From Pectinophora gossypiella (lineage: Eukaryota; Arthropoda; Insecta; Lepidoptera; Gelechiidae), in assembly GCF_024362695.1 (NCBI RefSeq), contig NC_065424.1, positions 12,232,928 to 12,296,927 on the forward strand: 64,000 nt of DNA, in the 5' to 3' direction. Both the position numbers and the translations under genes were made by a program. The notes below the pieces were generated by a model. The model had not been told where the DNA came from and did no database searches. It saw only the letters and a program-made list of their open reading frames with translations. Shown here piece after piece: positions 22,101 through 31,007 of this stretch (within the stretch, counting starts at the first letter, position 1; each line of letters starts with the position of its first letter).

Positions 22101-23930
22101 GCTGCCGTGAACTCTACTCTGAACCCCAACTCTGAGGACAGCATGCGGGACGAGGTGAGCATAAACTGTATTTCATCATCATCATCAAGGTGTCATTTTT
22201 TTGCAAAATCAACCAATTCACCTTGGTTCATCAGGTAGATGTAAACAACATTTATTTTTATTTTATGGGGCTGAAGGGTGCCACTTTGAGGGCTCGCACC
22301 ACCTACATATTTTCCTAGAGCCGCCAATGTCACCCCTTATTGACCTTGTTTACCTTTGTATCACATATAAATAATTTTGGTATGATTCAAGGCGGTGATG
22401 GAGAGCCTCCTCGGCAACGCCATTGAGGACATGAAAGAGGGTGTGAAGAAGTTCCAGGGAGGTGAGTGAGCATTATAACGACGCCTTAATATTATAATAT
22501 AATGATATATCCATCATCATCAATTTAAGAGCAACGCTCTTGTCGGTGCAGCATTTTCCATGCTACTTTTTTAGGGAAAAATAGGGCAGTGGTTTCCCAC
22601 TTGCCTTCCGCCCCGCAGTACTCTGTCTGACGCAAGTGGGATGGCGCCCAAAGAAGTCTAGTACAAAGCCATACTAGGAATCCTGTCCTTCGCCTCTGAA
22701 TAGTACTGACAGTTACTGCTGCCCTCTGTCAGGTTCCAGGTTACAGTCCCTGTGACTTACCCCTTCCGTCCTGCAATGATATATCAATCAATCAATAATT
22801 CTTCATTGCACTTAGTCATAAACACAGGACATGTACAAACGTATAATACAAGCACAACAGGCGGCCTTATTGCTAAACAGCATTTTTTCCAGGCAACCGT
22901 AGGGTGACAGAACTTTATGTATTTGATTTTTGTCTCACTTCTGGTGTGAAACAGATAATAAAAATAGTGTTATCTTACACTCGAGTTAAGGGCAAGTCAG
23001 ATAGATAGAAACGTTAAATTATAAATAAATGAATTATGATTGGCTACTTGACGGTTTTCGGATAAGTATTTTATAAAATATAGACGCTTATTTTATACTT
23101 CTTTAAATATTTTCTCGAAAAACTTTATATAATAGAAAAAAAAACACATTTTTCTCCAATTATTTTAAACGCGCTAAAACGGTTGGTCACATTACATTTT
23201 GCCCAGTGACGTCATAGTTCAACAAACAAAGAAACTGTCGATCTATCACTTGAAACCTGACAGTTTTTGTTTATTTTGTGAAATGTGACGTCACACGAAG
23301 CTCAATCATGGCCGCCAATAAAATAAAAAAAAAAACGCATTCTTATTTTGTAAAAATAAATTTAAAGATGATCTTAATGAAAAAAAAAAACTATTGGACT
23401 GTAAATGTTTTGTAAATTTGTGTGCAATAAAGTGTTTTATTATTATTATATTGAAATTAAGTTGGTTTGGTGTCTGCCAAAATCGAAAATTAAATACCAT
23501 AGTATACCTAACGGATAAAGAATAGATTAACTACTAACGTAGATTTACCATCAGCGCTCAAAAAGTGGGCCGCAAAGTTACTGTTAATATAGCGACGTTG
23601 ACGGTACTTTGCCACAGTGCGCGTTTAGGCGCCGAACTGGCGAATGAGTAGTGACATTGGTGATAATTCCTGCAGACGCCATCTAATTTTATTTTAAGTT
23701 ATATCTGTCGTTTTCTTATCCGCCGAAAAAGAAAGGGACGGGTAATCGACAGGCATAAGATTTATGGAACACACGTCAATTAAAATTTTTTGATGTGTAT
23801 TTTCTCCTCAGGCATCGGGAAGCACGGTAAATTCTACAAACTGACAGAGGTGCCACTCAAAGACTGGGAGCTAGAGGAATCCGTGGAGGAGATCACCATC
23901 ATCGAGGAGAAAAAGGATGACAAGCGTTAA
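16145..23930 (+). CDS. Enoyl-CoA hydratase-like (crotonase fold) protein, probably mitochondrial
   Basis: Seven exons join in phase to 332 aa: 16145-16292, 16698-16930, 19190-19340, 20512-20661, 22027-22154, 22392-22461 and 23812-23930. The first 25 residues (MRVIIRRLVSATNASCTRYN) are Arg/Ser-rich and free of acidic residues, a plausible mitochondrial presequence. A Lys/Glu-rich linker follows, then the crotonase fold. The first oxyanion-hole strand is GTFSSGFDMDEM (about 104-115) and the second block AVAGFAVAEGFELALACDLR (about 143-162). Glu154 aligns with catalytic Glu144 of rat crotonase. The position of Glu164 is Gly (GCLGRRFGAP), as in a bacterial-type crotonase subgroup, so hydratase activity on classical substrates is uncertain. 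Poly(A) signals follow at about 23963. Substrate unknown. Confidence 0.9.
16975..17157. other. Enoyl-CoA hydratase-like gene intron 2, unremarkable
   Basis: AT-rich intron sequence before the repeats; nothing recognised. Confidence 0.4.
17156..17405. repeat. MITE with AGTRTTGCC ends, copy 1
   Basis: Begins AGTATTGCCGAATAATCGAT and ends with GGCAACACT. The interior is AT-rich with repeated TTATATCTAGCAATTATTAGATTATA. Matches the element at 24610-24931; a third partial start lies at 27273 (AGTGTTGCCGTATAATCGAT). Confidence 0.65.
17512..17830 (+). repeat. SINE with tRNA-like plus 5S rRNA-like head, with target duplication
   Basis: The head has GCTCGGTGGCGCAGCGGTAA (tRNA-like), with a 24-28-bp tandem duplication of GTGGCGCAGCGGTAATCGCG. 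It continues into GAAGTTAAGCAAC and GGATGGGTGACC (17580-17627), both signature blocks of 5S rRNA internal promoters. A core with CGGAAGGCACGTTAAGCC follows. The tail is GGCCCGTGCCCCAGCAGTGG with a (TGA)n end. Flanks ACATGTGGAAAG(G/C)AAAG at 17494-17510 and 17831-17847 match at 16 of 17 positions and mark the target-site duplication. Confidence 0.85.
17918..18180. repeat. Dispersed repeat, about 270 bp, copy 2
   Basis: Direct, diverged copy of 7590-7862, here in intron 2 of the enoyl-CoA hydratase-like gene. Confidence 0.7.
18311..18430. repeat. Tiny GC-rich MITE or hairpin
   Basis: The 16-bp arms CCCGCGGCACAGCAAC (18318-18333) and its exact complement GTTGCTGTGCCGCGGG (18405-18420) enclose 71 bp. 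Similarity continues outside (ATCTGCC against ATCTCCC), giving an approximately 110-bp inverted-repeat unit in a very AT-rich intron. Confidence 0.7.
18730..18790 (+). repeat. LINE tail with AATAAAG and short repeats
   Basis: CAAAGTGTAACTATGTTATC, then ACTGAATAAAGATACTTTTT, is the same 3' tail as at 21728-21785 (variant). Both are 3' ends of a non-LTR family. Confidence 0.6.
18795..19085 (-). repeat. SINE with tRNA/5S-like head, inverted copy
   Basis: Reverse complement of the SINE at 17512-17830: (TCA)n tail at 18795, CCCACTGCTGGGGCACGGGC, the core GGCTTAACGTGCCTTCCGAA, then CACCCATCCTATGACCGGCC and the tRNA-like head ending near GCGCCACCGAGCTCC. With its partner it forms a 1.0-kb-spaced inverted pair within one intron. 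Confidence 0.85.
19421..19784. repeat. Foldback MITE, copy 1, interrupted by a LINE tail
   Basis: The left arm has CTGCAGACTCCTCCTAATTTTA and the right arm AACTTAAAATGAAATTAGATGG; both match the arms of the better preserved copy at 19910-20190. The middle carries a TGTGTGCAATAAAGTATATT tail at about 19548-19572, typical of retroposed 3' ends. Located in intron 3. Confidence 0.65.
19910..20190. repeat. Foldback MITE, copy 2, with about 85-bp terminal inverted repeats
   Basis: ATTCCTGCAGACACCGCCTA at the left is matched in inverse by the right end, which finishes TTACAGGAAT. The arms run through TTTTAAGTTATATCCGTCATTTTC and AAAAGGAAAGGGACGG. No ORF. Relatives lie at 19421-19784, 23666-23790 (half), 5640-5745 (half) and 26690-26735 (scrap). 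Confidence 0.75.
20255..20460 (-). repeat. SINE-like repeat sharing the common core, copy 1
   Basis: Contains GTGTGGGTTGTGAGGTGGAA, GTCAGGGTTACTATTGAGCCGCC and the core GGACCAACGGCTTAACGTTCC. An inverted relative lies at 27335-27505. Confidence 0.65.
21070..21113. repeat. Perfect 20-bp hairpin with GGGG loop
   Basis: GCAAGGTTAATGCTTGAGTT is followed by four G and then its exact complement, AACTCAAGCATTAACCTTGC. It lies within intron 4 and has no partner sequence elsewhere in the window. Confidence 0.9.
21200..21450 (+). repeat. Retroposon fragment ending in (TATG)n
   Basis: GGGATTACGGGCGTGAGTTT runs into TATGTATGTATGTATG at 21426-21443, a typical lepidopteran retroposon 3' terminus. The 5' limit is approximate. 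Confidence 0.55.
22520..22780 (+). repeat. Dispersed repeat with CATGCTAC / CCCGCAGTACT blocks, copy 1
   Basis: CTCTTGTCGGTGCAGCATTTTCC, the CATGCTAC block, AAAAATAGGGCAGTGGTTTC and CTTGCCTTCCGCCCCGCAGT match the inverse of 29400-29515. It lies in intron 6. Confidence 0.65.
23666..23790. repeat. Half-copy of the foldback MITE
   Basis: ATTCCTGCAGACGCCATCTA, then TTTTCTTATCCGCCGAAAAAG and GGGACGGGTAATCGACAGGC, end just before exon 7 of the enoyl-CoA hydratase-like gene. Only one arm and part of the interior remain. Confidence 0.65.
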
Positions 23931-24545
23931 TCATTTGCCAAGTATTAAGTTTTAAGTTATAAATAAATAATAAATAGACATGTTAATCTAGTCTACTAAT
24001 GTATTGTTATTAACTTTATATCCCACGGGGATTACAAAATCGTGTTATCTCAAAAACTGAAAGTTTTGAGGGTCCCCTCTATTGGCGTTTTGGCAAAATG
24101 GGGAAGTTTCCAGGCGACGTTCCGTTCTGTTTTATGTATTGTGTCCTACCATAGAATAAGGAATAATACTACGTACAGAACGGCAACTCCCCTCCCACCA
24201 GCGCCTGAACTAAGTTTACCTCACCCCCCTCGAACATAGTTTCTTGAATCATATGGTGTCGGACGTCACGCACAGTTGCGCGTGTTGATAATGTCAATGT
24301 GTAGTGTCTGTGTAAAACGAGGTTGTTTGTATGAAGTGTCCGGGTGTGCTCCTACTTAGCTTGGTTAGTGGCGAAATTTGCAGTCATTTGTTTTAGAATA
24401 TTCGTATTTGCTATTTCTAAACTAGAAAATATTTTTTACACTAGTAACCCTAAAAATCAATATCCTATTTAATTTGGCGTGATTACACTGACAGCAGATT
24501 AGAGTACCAAGTGAACCTCGCCCAGTGCGAAAGAGTCGAGAGATA
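23931..24545. other. Intergenic after the enoyl-CoA hydratase-like gene
   Basis: Contains AATAAATAATAAATA poly(A) signals (about 23961-23976). The rest, including the 65-aa ORF at 24042, has no recognised family. Confidence 0.5.
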
Positions 24546-24981
24546 TCTCTTTCGCACTAACGGTATACAGCCTAGTACGAAAGAGACGATAGATAAGTAT
24601 CTTTCTAGTGTTACCCGATAATCGACTGTATATATTATTTTCTAAGCCCCTAAGTAATCTAAATATTGATATGACTATCAATAGTATTGCAATTGTTCTA
24701 CAAACGATAGTATCGATATAATCGTTTATATCTAACAATTATTAGATTATAGTCAATAAATTGATTGTAGAATCGATTACGTTGCAATAATCGAATGTAT
24801 CGAGGTTATTGTTGCATAATCTGTGTGAACAATATTATCTTAACCAATACCTGCATATAATCGATTATTCCAATATAATTGCAATAATTTGAATTATTTA
24901 GGGGGTCCATAATCGATTATTCGGTAACACTATCTCTTTCGCACTCACGGTATGCAGCTTAGTACCAAAGAGACAAAAGAT
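24546..24981. repeat. MITE (24610-24931) inside a 50-bp direct duplication
   Basis: The MITE starts GTGTTACCCGATAATCGACT and ends GATTATTCGGTAACACT (inverted). The flanks TCTCTTTCGCACTAACGGTA (24547 on) and TCTCTTTCGCACTCACGGTA (24933 on) continue as near-identical 50-bp direct copies through AGTA(C)(G/C)AAAGAGAC. Either the duplication came first and the MITE separated the copies, or it is a long target duplication. The immediate 8-bp flanks (ATCTTTCT and ATCTCTTT) agree only partly. Confidence 0.6.
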
Positions 24982-25137
24982 ATGTCAATCTAATCAGCCT
25001 ACTTAAATAGGGTATAATCCTACCGCTACTCGTTACAGTGGTGTTGCCACTTAATCCAAATTAATATGAAAATAAAACTCTTTTTAAAGTTACACATTTA
25101 TTATTACAAAAAAGTCTTTATAACCCTACCCCCTAGC

Positions 25138-28100
25138 CTAGTACTCGTCAGTGACCCCACGCTCCGCCTGGTACTTGTAGTGCAGGTCGCTGCAGTCCTG
25201 GTTGGAGATGTTGACCCAGCCCTGCTCGTTGATGTGGTACACGCGGATGATGCCGCCGGAGTACGCGTCGCGGTGCGTCGCGTGGTAGATCGCGCGCCGA
25301 CCCAGCTCTGACAATATATGACAAACAAATCAGTTTGCAAGAAACATACATAAGCATAGTGTTTACATAAGCTGCCATCCATCCCACTGCTGGCACAAGC
25401 CACCCCTAAATCTACCGCAGGAGGTATGGAGCATACTCCACCACGCAGCTCCACTGTGGGTTAGTGGAGTTGTTTTACGGCTAATAGTCAGGACCAACAG
25501 CTTAACGTGCCTCCGGAATCATCTTACTTTTTCGAACAAAAAAAAATTTCGTAATTCAACCCTGCAATGTCCTTACCAAACAAAGGACTCAAAGGAGAGT
25601 CTAACAAAGTGATTTCGACAATGTCATCATCGGGAATCGAACCCGGACCAGATCGTGAGCGCAATGCTCTAACCACTAGACCACGGAGGCTGTTCCTGAT
25701 AGTGGTTAAGCATTAATTAATAGGCGGATATATCAGTACTATAGCCATAGAATAAAAATGTGGATGGAGCGGTAAAAGAGAGTAATTTATGTATAATCTG
25801 TGGCACATTTATAATTGCCAACATACCCTGAGTTTTAGTTCATATTATTTGGTTGACCAATCCTTTGCCTAATGGTTAGGGACACAAAGGCACCTATAAG
25901 GCTGACATGACCACTCAGGGTGTTCAAACAAACAAAATGTATATCTATTAATTCAGTCGTACATTAGTTTATTGGAGTTTCCTTTTAAGCAACAAATTGC
26001 CTGTCAGGAAAAACTCTGCTCTTCCAGTGTTTATGATTATTTACAACGAAACATTTTAATGCCATAGAAATTTAAACAAAACACTAAAAATAAAAGACAA
26101 GAACAAAAACAATAAAAGTTTTGTGTATGTGGTGTGTGTGAGTGTGTCAAAGCCTCGTTAAAAATTAAAACAAAAAAAAATACATACCCTGAGCCTCCTC
26201 GTCAGTGAGGTCCCAGCTGTAGCCGGAGTCGAGCACTCCGAAGGCGTACACTGACCCGGAGCCCACTGAGAACACCTTGCCCGGAGTGCGCGTACCGTCG
26301 TTGTCTACATAGTACAGCTGGGCGCCCTGAGTAAGAATATATAATTATTATTATAATTATTATATTATTTGTTCAAGCATGATATTATATTGCAAATTGG
26401 AAGCGACGATGGTGAATGTCGGTGTACGGACAAACCAAAGTTGGTTTTTGTTGCACCGTCAATTGTAAAAAAAATGTATTAAGTACTGTACTTATTTTTA
26501 ATAAATAAATAAATTAACCCTTCGAATGCGGGAAACACTGATCATGGCCAGACACAATGTAAAAACTATTGTGCCTCTTATATCAGTAGATGAGAGGTTA
26601 AACACCTAAACTCGAGGACATATTACTACCGAAGATACAGCGCGTCATACAAAAACGCGCCAAAAGCTCGCTTAGCTATACTTTCTTTTTCGGCGGGTGT
26701 GAAAATTACAGTTATAAATTAGTAGGTGTCTCCTGCCCTCGCGACATGGCACCCGCGCGCGGCGCTAATTATATAAACATCATGGTATAAGAAGACTAGG
26801 TATGCTCAATCCAATGACAAGCCGCCATTGCAAACCCATTGATGACGTAAGCGTTACCATTAAATTGGTATCTCCAACATTCCAAGGACGTAAGTTGTAT
26901 TATTGAAAATCAAGTGAATTACTGACTAACATATTTAATTACTATTACTTGTCACATATTATTATACAAACATTATTAACACTGTAAGTAAATCTTTTAC
27001 TAAAAGTTCAAAATTTCCGTCAAATTTTATATTTAATAAAAAATTAGTCGTGGGTAATTTATTTATTACGAAATAGCAACACAGGGTGGGATGACGTCAG
27101 CTGGGCTAACCTTGAAATGTTGACTGTCAGTTTTGAACATACCTAGTTTTCTTATGGAATACAGTTCGTCGTCAATCTACGTAGATAGCGATCGCTGCAT
27201 TGTATTGTTTACCCTTGATTTACGAATAAATAATAAGCTTGATATAATCGGCGCAGTGCAGACCCTGTAGTGTTGCCGTATAATCGATTATTTACTTACT
27301 TACTCACTCATGTAACGGATACTCACATCAGTAAATAACCGGGACCAACGGCTTAACGTGCCTTCCAGAGCATGGATCATCAACATATTGGAACATGTTA
27401 ATTATTAGTCAGTAACCCACAGCAGCAGCAGTTACTGTGGCGGCTCAATAGTAACCCTGACACCAGGGTTGATGAGGTTGGTACTCCACCTCACAACCCA
27501 CACGGTAGAAGTCAGTGATAAAATTTATATTTATCATCCTATATAAGAATATTATTGCATTCATTTATGTCTTACCCGTTTATCGTAGCCGGCGAGCATC
27601 ATCCCCATGCTGAGGCCCATACCCTTGTAGTTGTACACCATGTTGGCCATCAGCTTGCTGGCTGCGGCGACGGAGATCCGCTCCCTGTTGCGCAGCTCGT
27701 ACAGCCGGCACTGCTTGGCGAGCACGCGATCCCAGTACACGCAGTCGGCCGCGCCGCCCGCCAGCGTACCTGGACGCAACATCGGTTATTTCATACATAA
27801 CACATAAACAGCCTCTATACGACCCACAGCCGGGCACAAGCCTTCCCTCAATCAAACGGAGGAGGAGTTAATTTATATTAATAAAAATTAACACATTGCC
27901 TGCAACAGATTGATAGATAGATAAAATCTTTATTTCGGTTTAAGATGATTTCTGCTTAGTGATAAGGTCGCCTATTGTCCTGTTCTACATACCTATTTCT
28001 TTTTTGTTTGTAATTTATTATTTCCTGTGTGTGCAATAAAGTATTTGTTTTGTTTTTTGTTAACAATAAATATATATACCTACTTTATTATGGACACACC

Positions 28101-29975
28101 CACCGGACTTTATTACACAAAAAGAAATGCAGAACGGGTGGCCTTATTGCTCTTGCAGCATTCTATCCAGGCAACGTTTAGATACAGGAAAAAAAATAAT
28201 CCTACAAGTATATTCCCAATTGAGGTAGTCAGTCAGTGGCGCAACATTAAAGAGCTAAGTACGTACGAACGTAAGTGCATACATAGTACTGAACTAAGTA
28301 TTAGTGACTATTAAAAATATTGAAAAAAAAAAACACCATTTTTATTTCCTTGTATGGGGACTCCTTTGATTTATTATTATTGTATGAAAATATACTTTTA
28401 ATAACACAACTTTAATGATAATTAAAACTGGATACCTATAATAAGTCAAAAGTGACAGCCCTTCAAAGTTTTCCACACAACTATAATATGCACCCTACAT
28501 TCTATGCCCACCATGTATAATATCTCGGTAATAAAGAGAATAAAATATCATTTTACCAAGCAAATAGTTGTTGATCTCCACAATCTTCTTCATGGACTGT
28601 GAACCGATGAACTGGCCGCCCGTGGCCCTGGAGTCCACAGCCAGAAGTACTCCACCCTGCAACATACATCAGATGATAGAGTGGGTAGCCCACTACTCCT
28701 ACTCTACATCATCCCACTGCAGCGCAAAGGCCTCTTTCCCTTGCTTCCACTCCTGATCTAGATCACAAAAAAAAAAAACAAAATAACAAGACATAAAAAG
28801 ATGGTACGATGAGTAGGACTAGCTAATATAAAAAATACAATATGTTTTTTAGGCTAAGGTTTTATTAGCCTTTAAGGTATTTAGCAACCATGCTCTTTGG
28901 AAACCAGCAGCACAATGAGGCTCAAGAGAATGGATGTTCTTGGGCACTAAAAATAACGAAAGATAGTGACATTGGTTGCTTTACTTCTAACAAATCAATA
29001 ATAATGCATCAAATCTGATAAAAGTCTTGCGACTGATTGCAGATAAAAAGAACTGGGAAAAAAAAGCTAAGGTATATATTTATAGGATTTTTTTAAATTT
29101 TTTGGTAGTCTGTTGCTTGATATAAATAAATAAAAAAAGGAAATATTTAACAGCAACTCTTTAGATAATTTTATTCTTATTGTTCAGAATTCAAGCTAAT
29201 AGAGCCTTATTTTCTAATCTGATCTACTCATAAACAAATAATAATAATAAATAAATAAATAGGAATTAATTGTTTCAACATCTACATCACCTCTATTACA
29301 TGATTTTGCACTTTTAATATATAAAAAAAATATTTATACTGTACAATAAGTTAAGTCAGACTGTAACAAAAGATTTTTTTAACTTTTACAGCTTTGTAAA
29401 GAAGTGACTGATGATGATGAGTACTGCGGGACGGAAGGCAAGAGGGGAACCACTGCACTATTTTTCTCTAGAAAGTAGCATGGAGAATGCTACATCGACA
29501 AGAGTGTGCCTCATTGTGATGAAAGAGATGACTAAGCAATATTTCACTAAGAACTGACATATTTTATCATGACTTAACATGAGCAGTAAACAAATAAACA
29601 CTTTATAAACCGTTTTATATATCCAAATGTGTGTGTCTGTGGTTCACTCACCTGATAGCGGAATCCTAAAGTAGTGGTACCATGGTCGAACTGGATTTTG
29701 ATATCTTTCCCAGTCTCATCTTTCCTATTGAACTGTGCCAAGGTTTCTGCAGGCTGTAAATAGACAAAACATGATAATCAAACCGATTATTTGAGGAAAC
29801 TGCCGCAGATTATACTCAAAAGTAACCTTACATTTGCGAACGGTGGAACAGCTAACTGAGCGCTGTTTACAAAGTTCTGGCTGTATCCAATCACGTCATT
29901 CTGAAAGGAAGCAAGGGAGTCACCGGGACGAATGTTAATTTTCTCGTTCAAATGACAAAAATCCACTAAAGCCAT
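25138..29975 (-). CDS. PSMB5: Proteasome subunit beta type-5 (chymotrypsin-like, beta5)
   Basis: Catalytic subunit of the 20S core particle. Six exons join in phase to 282 aa: 29832-29975, 29652-29753, 28557-28656, 27576-27769, 26188-26326 and 25138-25307. The N-terminal propeptide (about 73 aa) is cleaved before the mature Thr1 of HGTTTLGFRYQ (Thr74). Conserved Asp17 (AVDSRAT, Asp90) and Lys33 (SMKK, Lys106) are in place. The body reads MANMVYNYKGMGLSMGMMLA and SGSVYAFGVLDSGYSWDL, and the end ATHRDAYSGGIIRVYHI to stop. Length matches insect beta5. A reverse-strand AATAAA lies about 36 bp past the stop. Introns carry SINEs and retroposon fragments. Confidence 0.97.
25380..25450 (-). repeat. 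Retroposon fragment in PSMB5 intron
   Basis: CATCCATCCCACTGCTGGCACAAGCC, then CTACCGCAGGAGGTATGGAG, is a diverged tail of the family seen at 27820-27865. Confidence 0.5.
25480..25700 (-). repeat. tRNA-headed SINE (best preserved copy)
   Basis: On the reverse strand the A-box TGGTCTAGTGG (25673-25683) and B-box GGTTCGATTCC (25633-25643) are nearly consensus. The body continues into GATTCCGGAGGCACGTTAAG. It is not a tRNA gene, because no acceptor stem or 3' half closes and the body follows the head. It shares its core with 6440-6650. Confidence 0.85.
26340..27270. other. PSMB5 intron 4, no gene recognised
   Basis: AT-rich intron DNA. A scrap of the foldback MITE (TTCGGCGGGT to TAGTAGGTGTCTCCTGCC) lies at 26690-26742. 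Confidence 0.5.
27335..27505 (+). repeat. SINE-like repeat sharing the common core, copy 2
   Basis: GGGACCAACGGCTTAACGTGCC, TGTGGCGGCTCAATAGTAACCC and CCTCACAACCCACACG correspond to 20255-20460. Confidence 0.65.
28010..28060 (+). repeat. Retroposon 3' tail TGTGCAATAAAGTATTTG
   Basis: Same tail as at 19548-19572, 23418-23445 and 36975-37000: TGTGTGCAATAAAGT followed by TTTG repeats. Several unrelated insertions in the window end this way. Confidence 0.6.
29400..29515 (-). repeat. Dispersed repeat with CCCGCAGTACT block, copy 2
   Basis: Inverse of 22520-22640; begins GATGATGATGAGTACTGCGG. Lies in PSMB5 intron 2. Confidence 0.65.
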
Positions 29976-30447
29976 TGTAAAATGTTAATATTGAAAACTT
30001 TTGTTGAATGACAAGCGAAAACGAAAAACGCCGATTGAACTTGTCAAAGTTTGACAAATATCACAGTGTTGCAAGCTTGCAATTAGAACTATTTTTGGCA
30101 TGGTTTTCAAGCAGTATCATGATGACTAACAAACATTTAAAAAAAGAGTAAAGAAGCCAAAAAGAAGCATTTCACTTTAACTTCATAGAGCACTAAAATA
30201 TATAAATTCACGCTCGTAATACCCAATAGGGTGGCCAGAGCCATTAGTGATCTTAAGACAACCTGGCAATCATAATATATTTCTTAATAATAATAATAAA
30301 GCCCGGGACTCCCTCCATACCATAGACATTTCCTATCTCTATGCTCCATACCTAGTCCCGAGCAGGGGTTGCACACTTTCATACATATATGCATTTTTTG
30401 ATTTTGAGGCTTTTCCAAAGTAAGTTGTCATCTCAAGGGCCAAATAC
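29976..30447. other. PSMB5 upstream region
   Basis: Presumed promoter of PSMB5. No diagnostic motif was noticed; AT-rich. Confidence 0.4.
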
Positions 30448-30726
30448 TTGGTCTTTGCAAGGACCAATTTCCTTTTCTCACAGTTTCATCATACAACTGA
30501 CTTTGATGAAGTTGATAAAAAGGCCATAAATATTCGGTATCGTTATTGTCAGAATTTACGCGAAGACTTACGGAAAAGGTTAAAGGATGAATATATAAGT
30601 GAACTGGTACAAAAACGTGAGCGGGCAAAACTATGGGGCAAAAACTGTACCGCTACAAGTTGGTGACATTGTTTTTATTAAGAGCATCAGTCCACCTAGG
30701 CAGCATGGTCTTATGATCTTAGCCTG
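30448..30726 (+). pseudogene. BEL/Pao retrotransposon relic (integrase C-terminus, DUF5641 region)
   Basis: The frame NIRYRYCQNLREDLRKRLKD, then EYISELVQKRER, matches the pattern after the integrase core in BEL/Pao pol proteins (compare FWTRWMREYLPELQNR in the ORF at 59070-59984). The continuation QVGDIVFIKSISPPR lies one frame over from 30648, so a frameshift separates the two parts, and it stops at about 30725. No LTR found. Confidence 0.65.
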
Positions 30727-30869
30727 ACCCACAAATGGGCAAAAAAAAGTATCAGTCCACGTCCACGCTATGTATGTATTGTATGTAAACTTTGCATGTT
30801 TTCTTCAATTTTCCGTGTGATTTTGCCTCATTTGTATATTTTACGTGTAACATACAGTTCCTCCACATT

Positions 30870-30975
30870 GTGCAATATTGGACGCTTTACGACAGAGACG
30901 TTATTTGTATTTGTGTAGTGTTTGGTGTTTGCCGTAACGTTGCGATATTGAACGCTTTGCGACGGAGACGCTGTG
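30870..30975 (+). repeat. Approximately 35-bp direct repeat upstream of candidate gene
   Basis: CAATATTGGACGCTTTACGACAGAGACG (about 30873-30900) recurs as CGATATTGAACGCTTTGCGACGGAGACG (about 30943-30970). It lies within 140 bp of the ATG at 31008 and could be promoter or 5' UTR sequence. Confidence 0.55.
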
Positions 30976-31007
30976 TTTTTTTTATTTATGTTTATAATAT
31001 AATCACA

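Noticed and set aside
25104..25454. 116-aa Ser/Thr/Arg-rich reverse ORF
   Set aside because: Wrong frame of the last PSMB5 exon plus intron. The correct frame gives the conserved ATHRDAYSGG ending.
25630..25690. Possible tRNA gene on the minus strand (good A and B boxes)
   Set aside because: It lacks a closing acceptor stem and continues into the SINE body shared with other copies.
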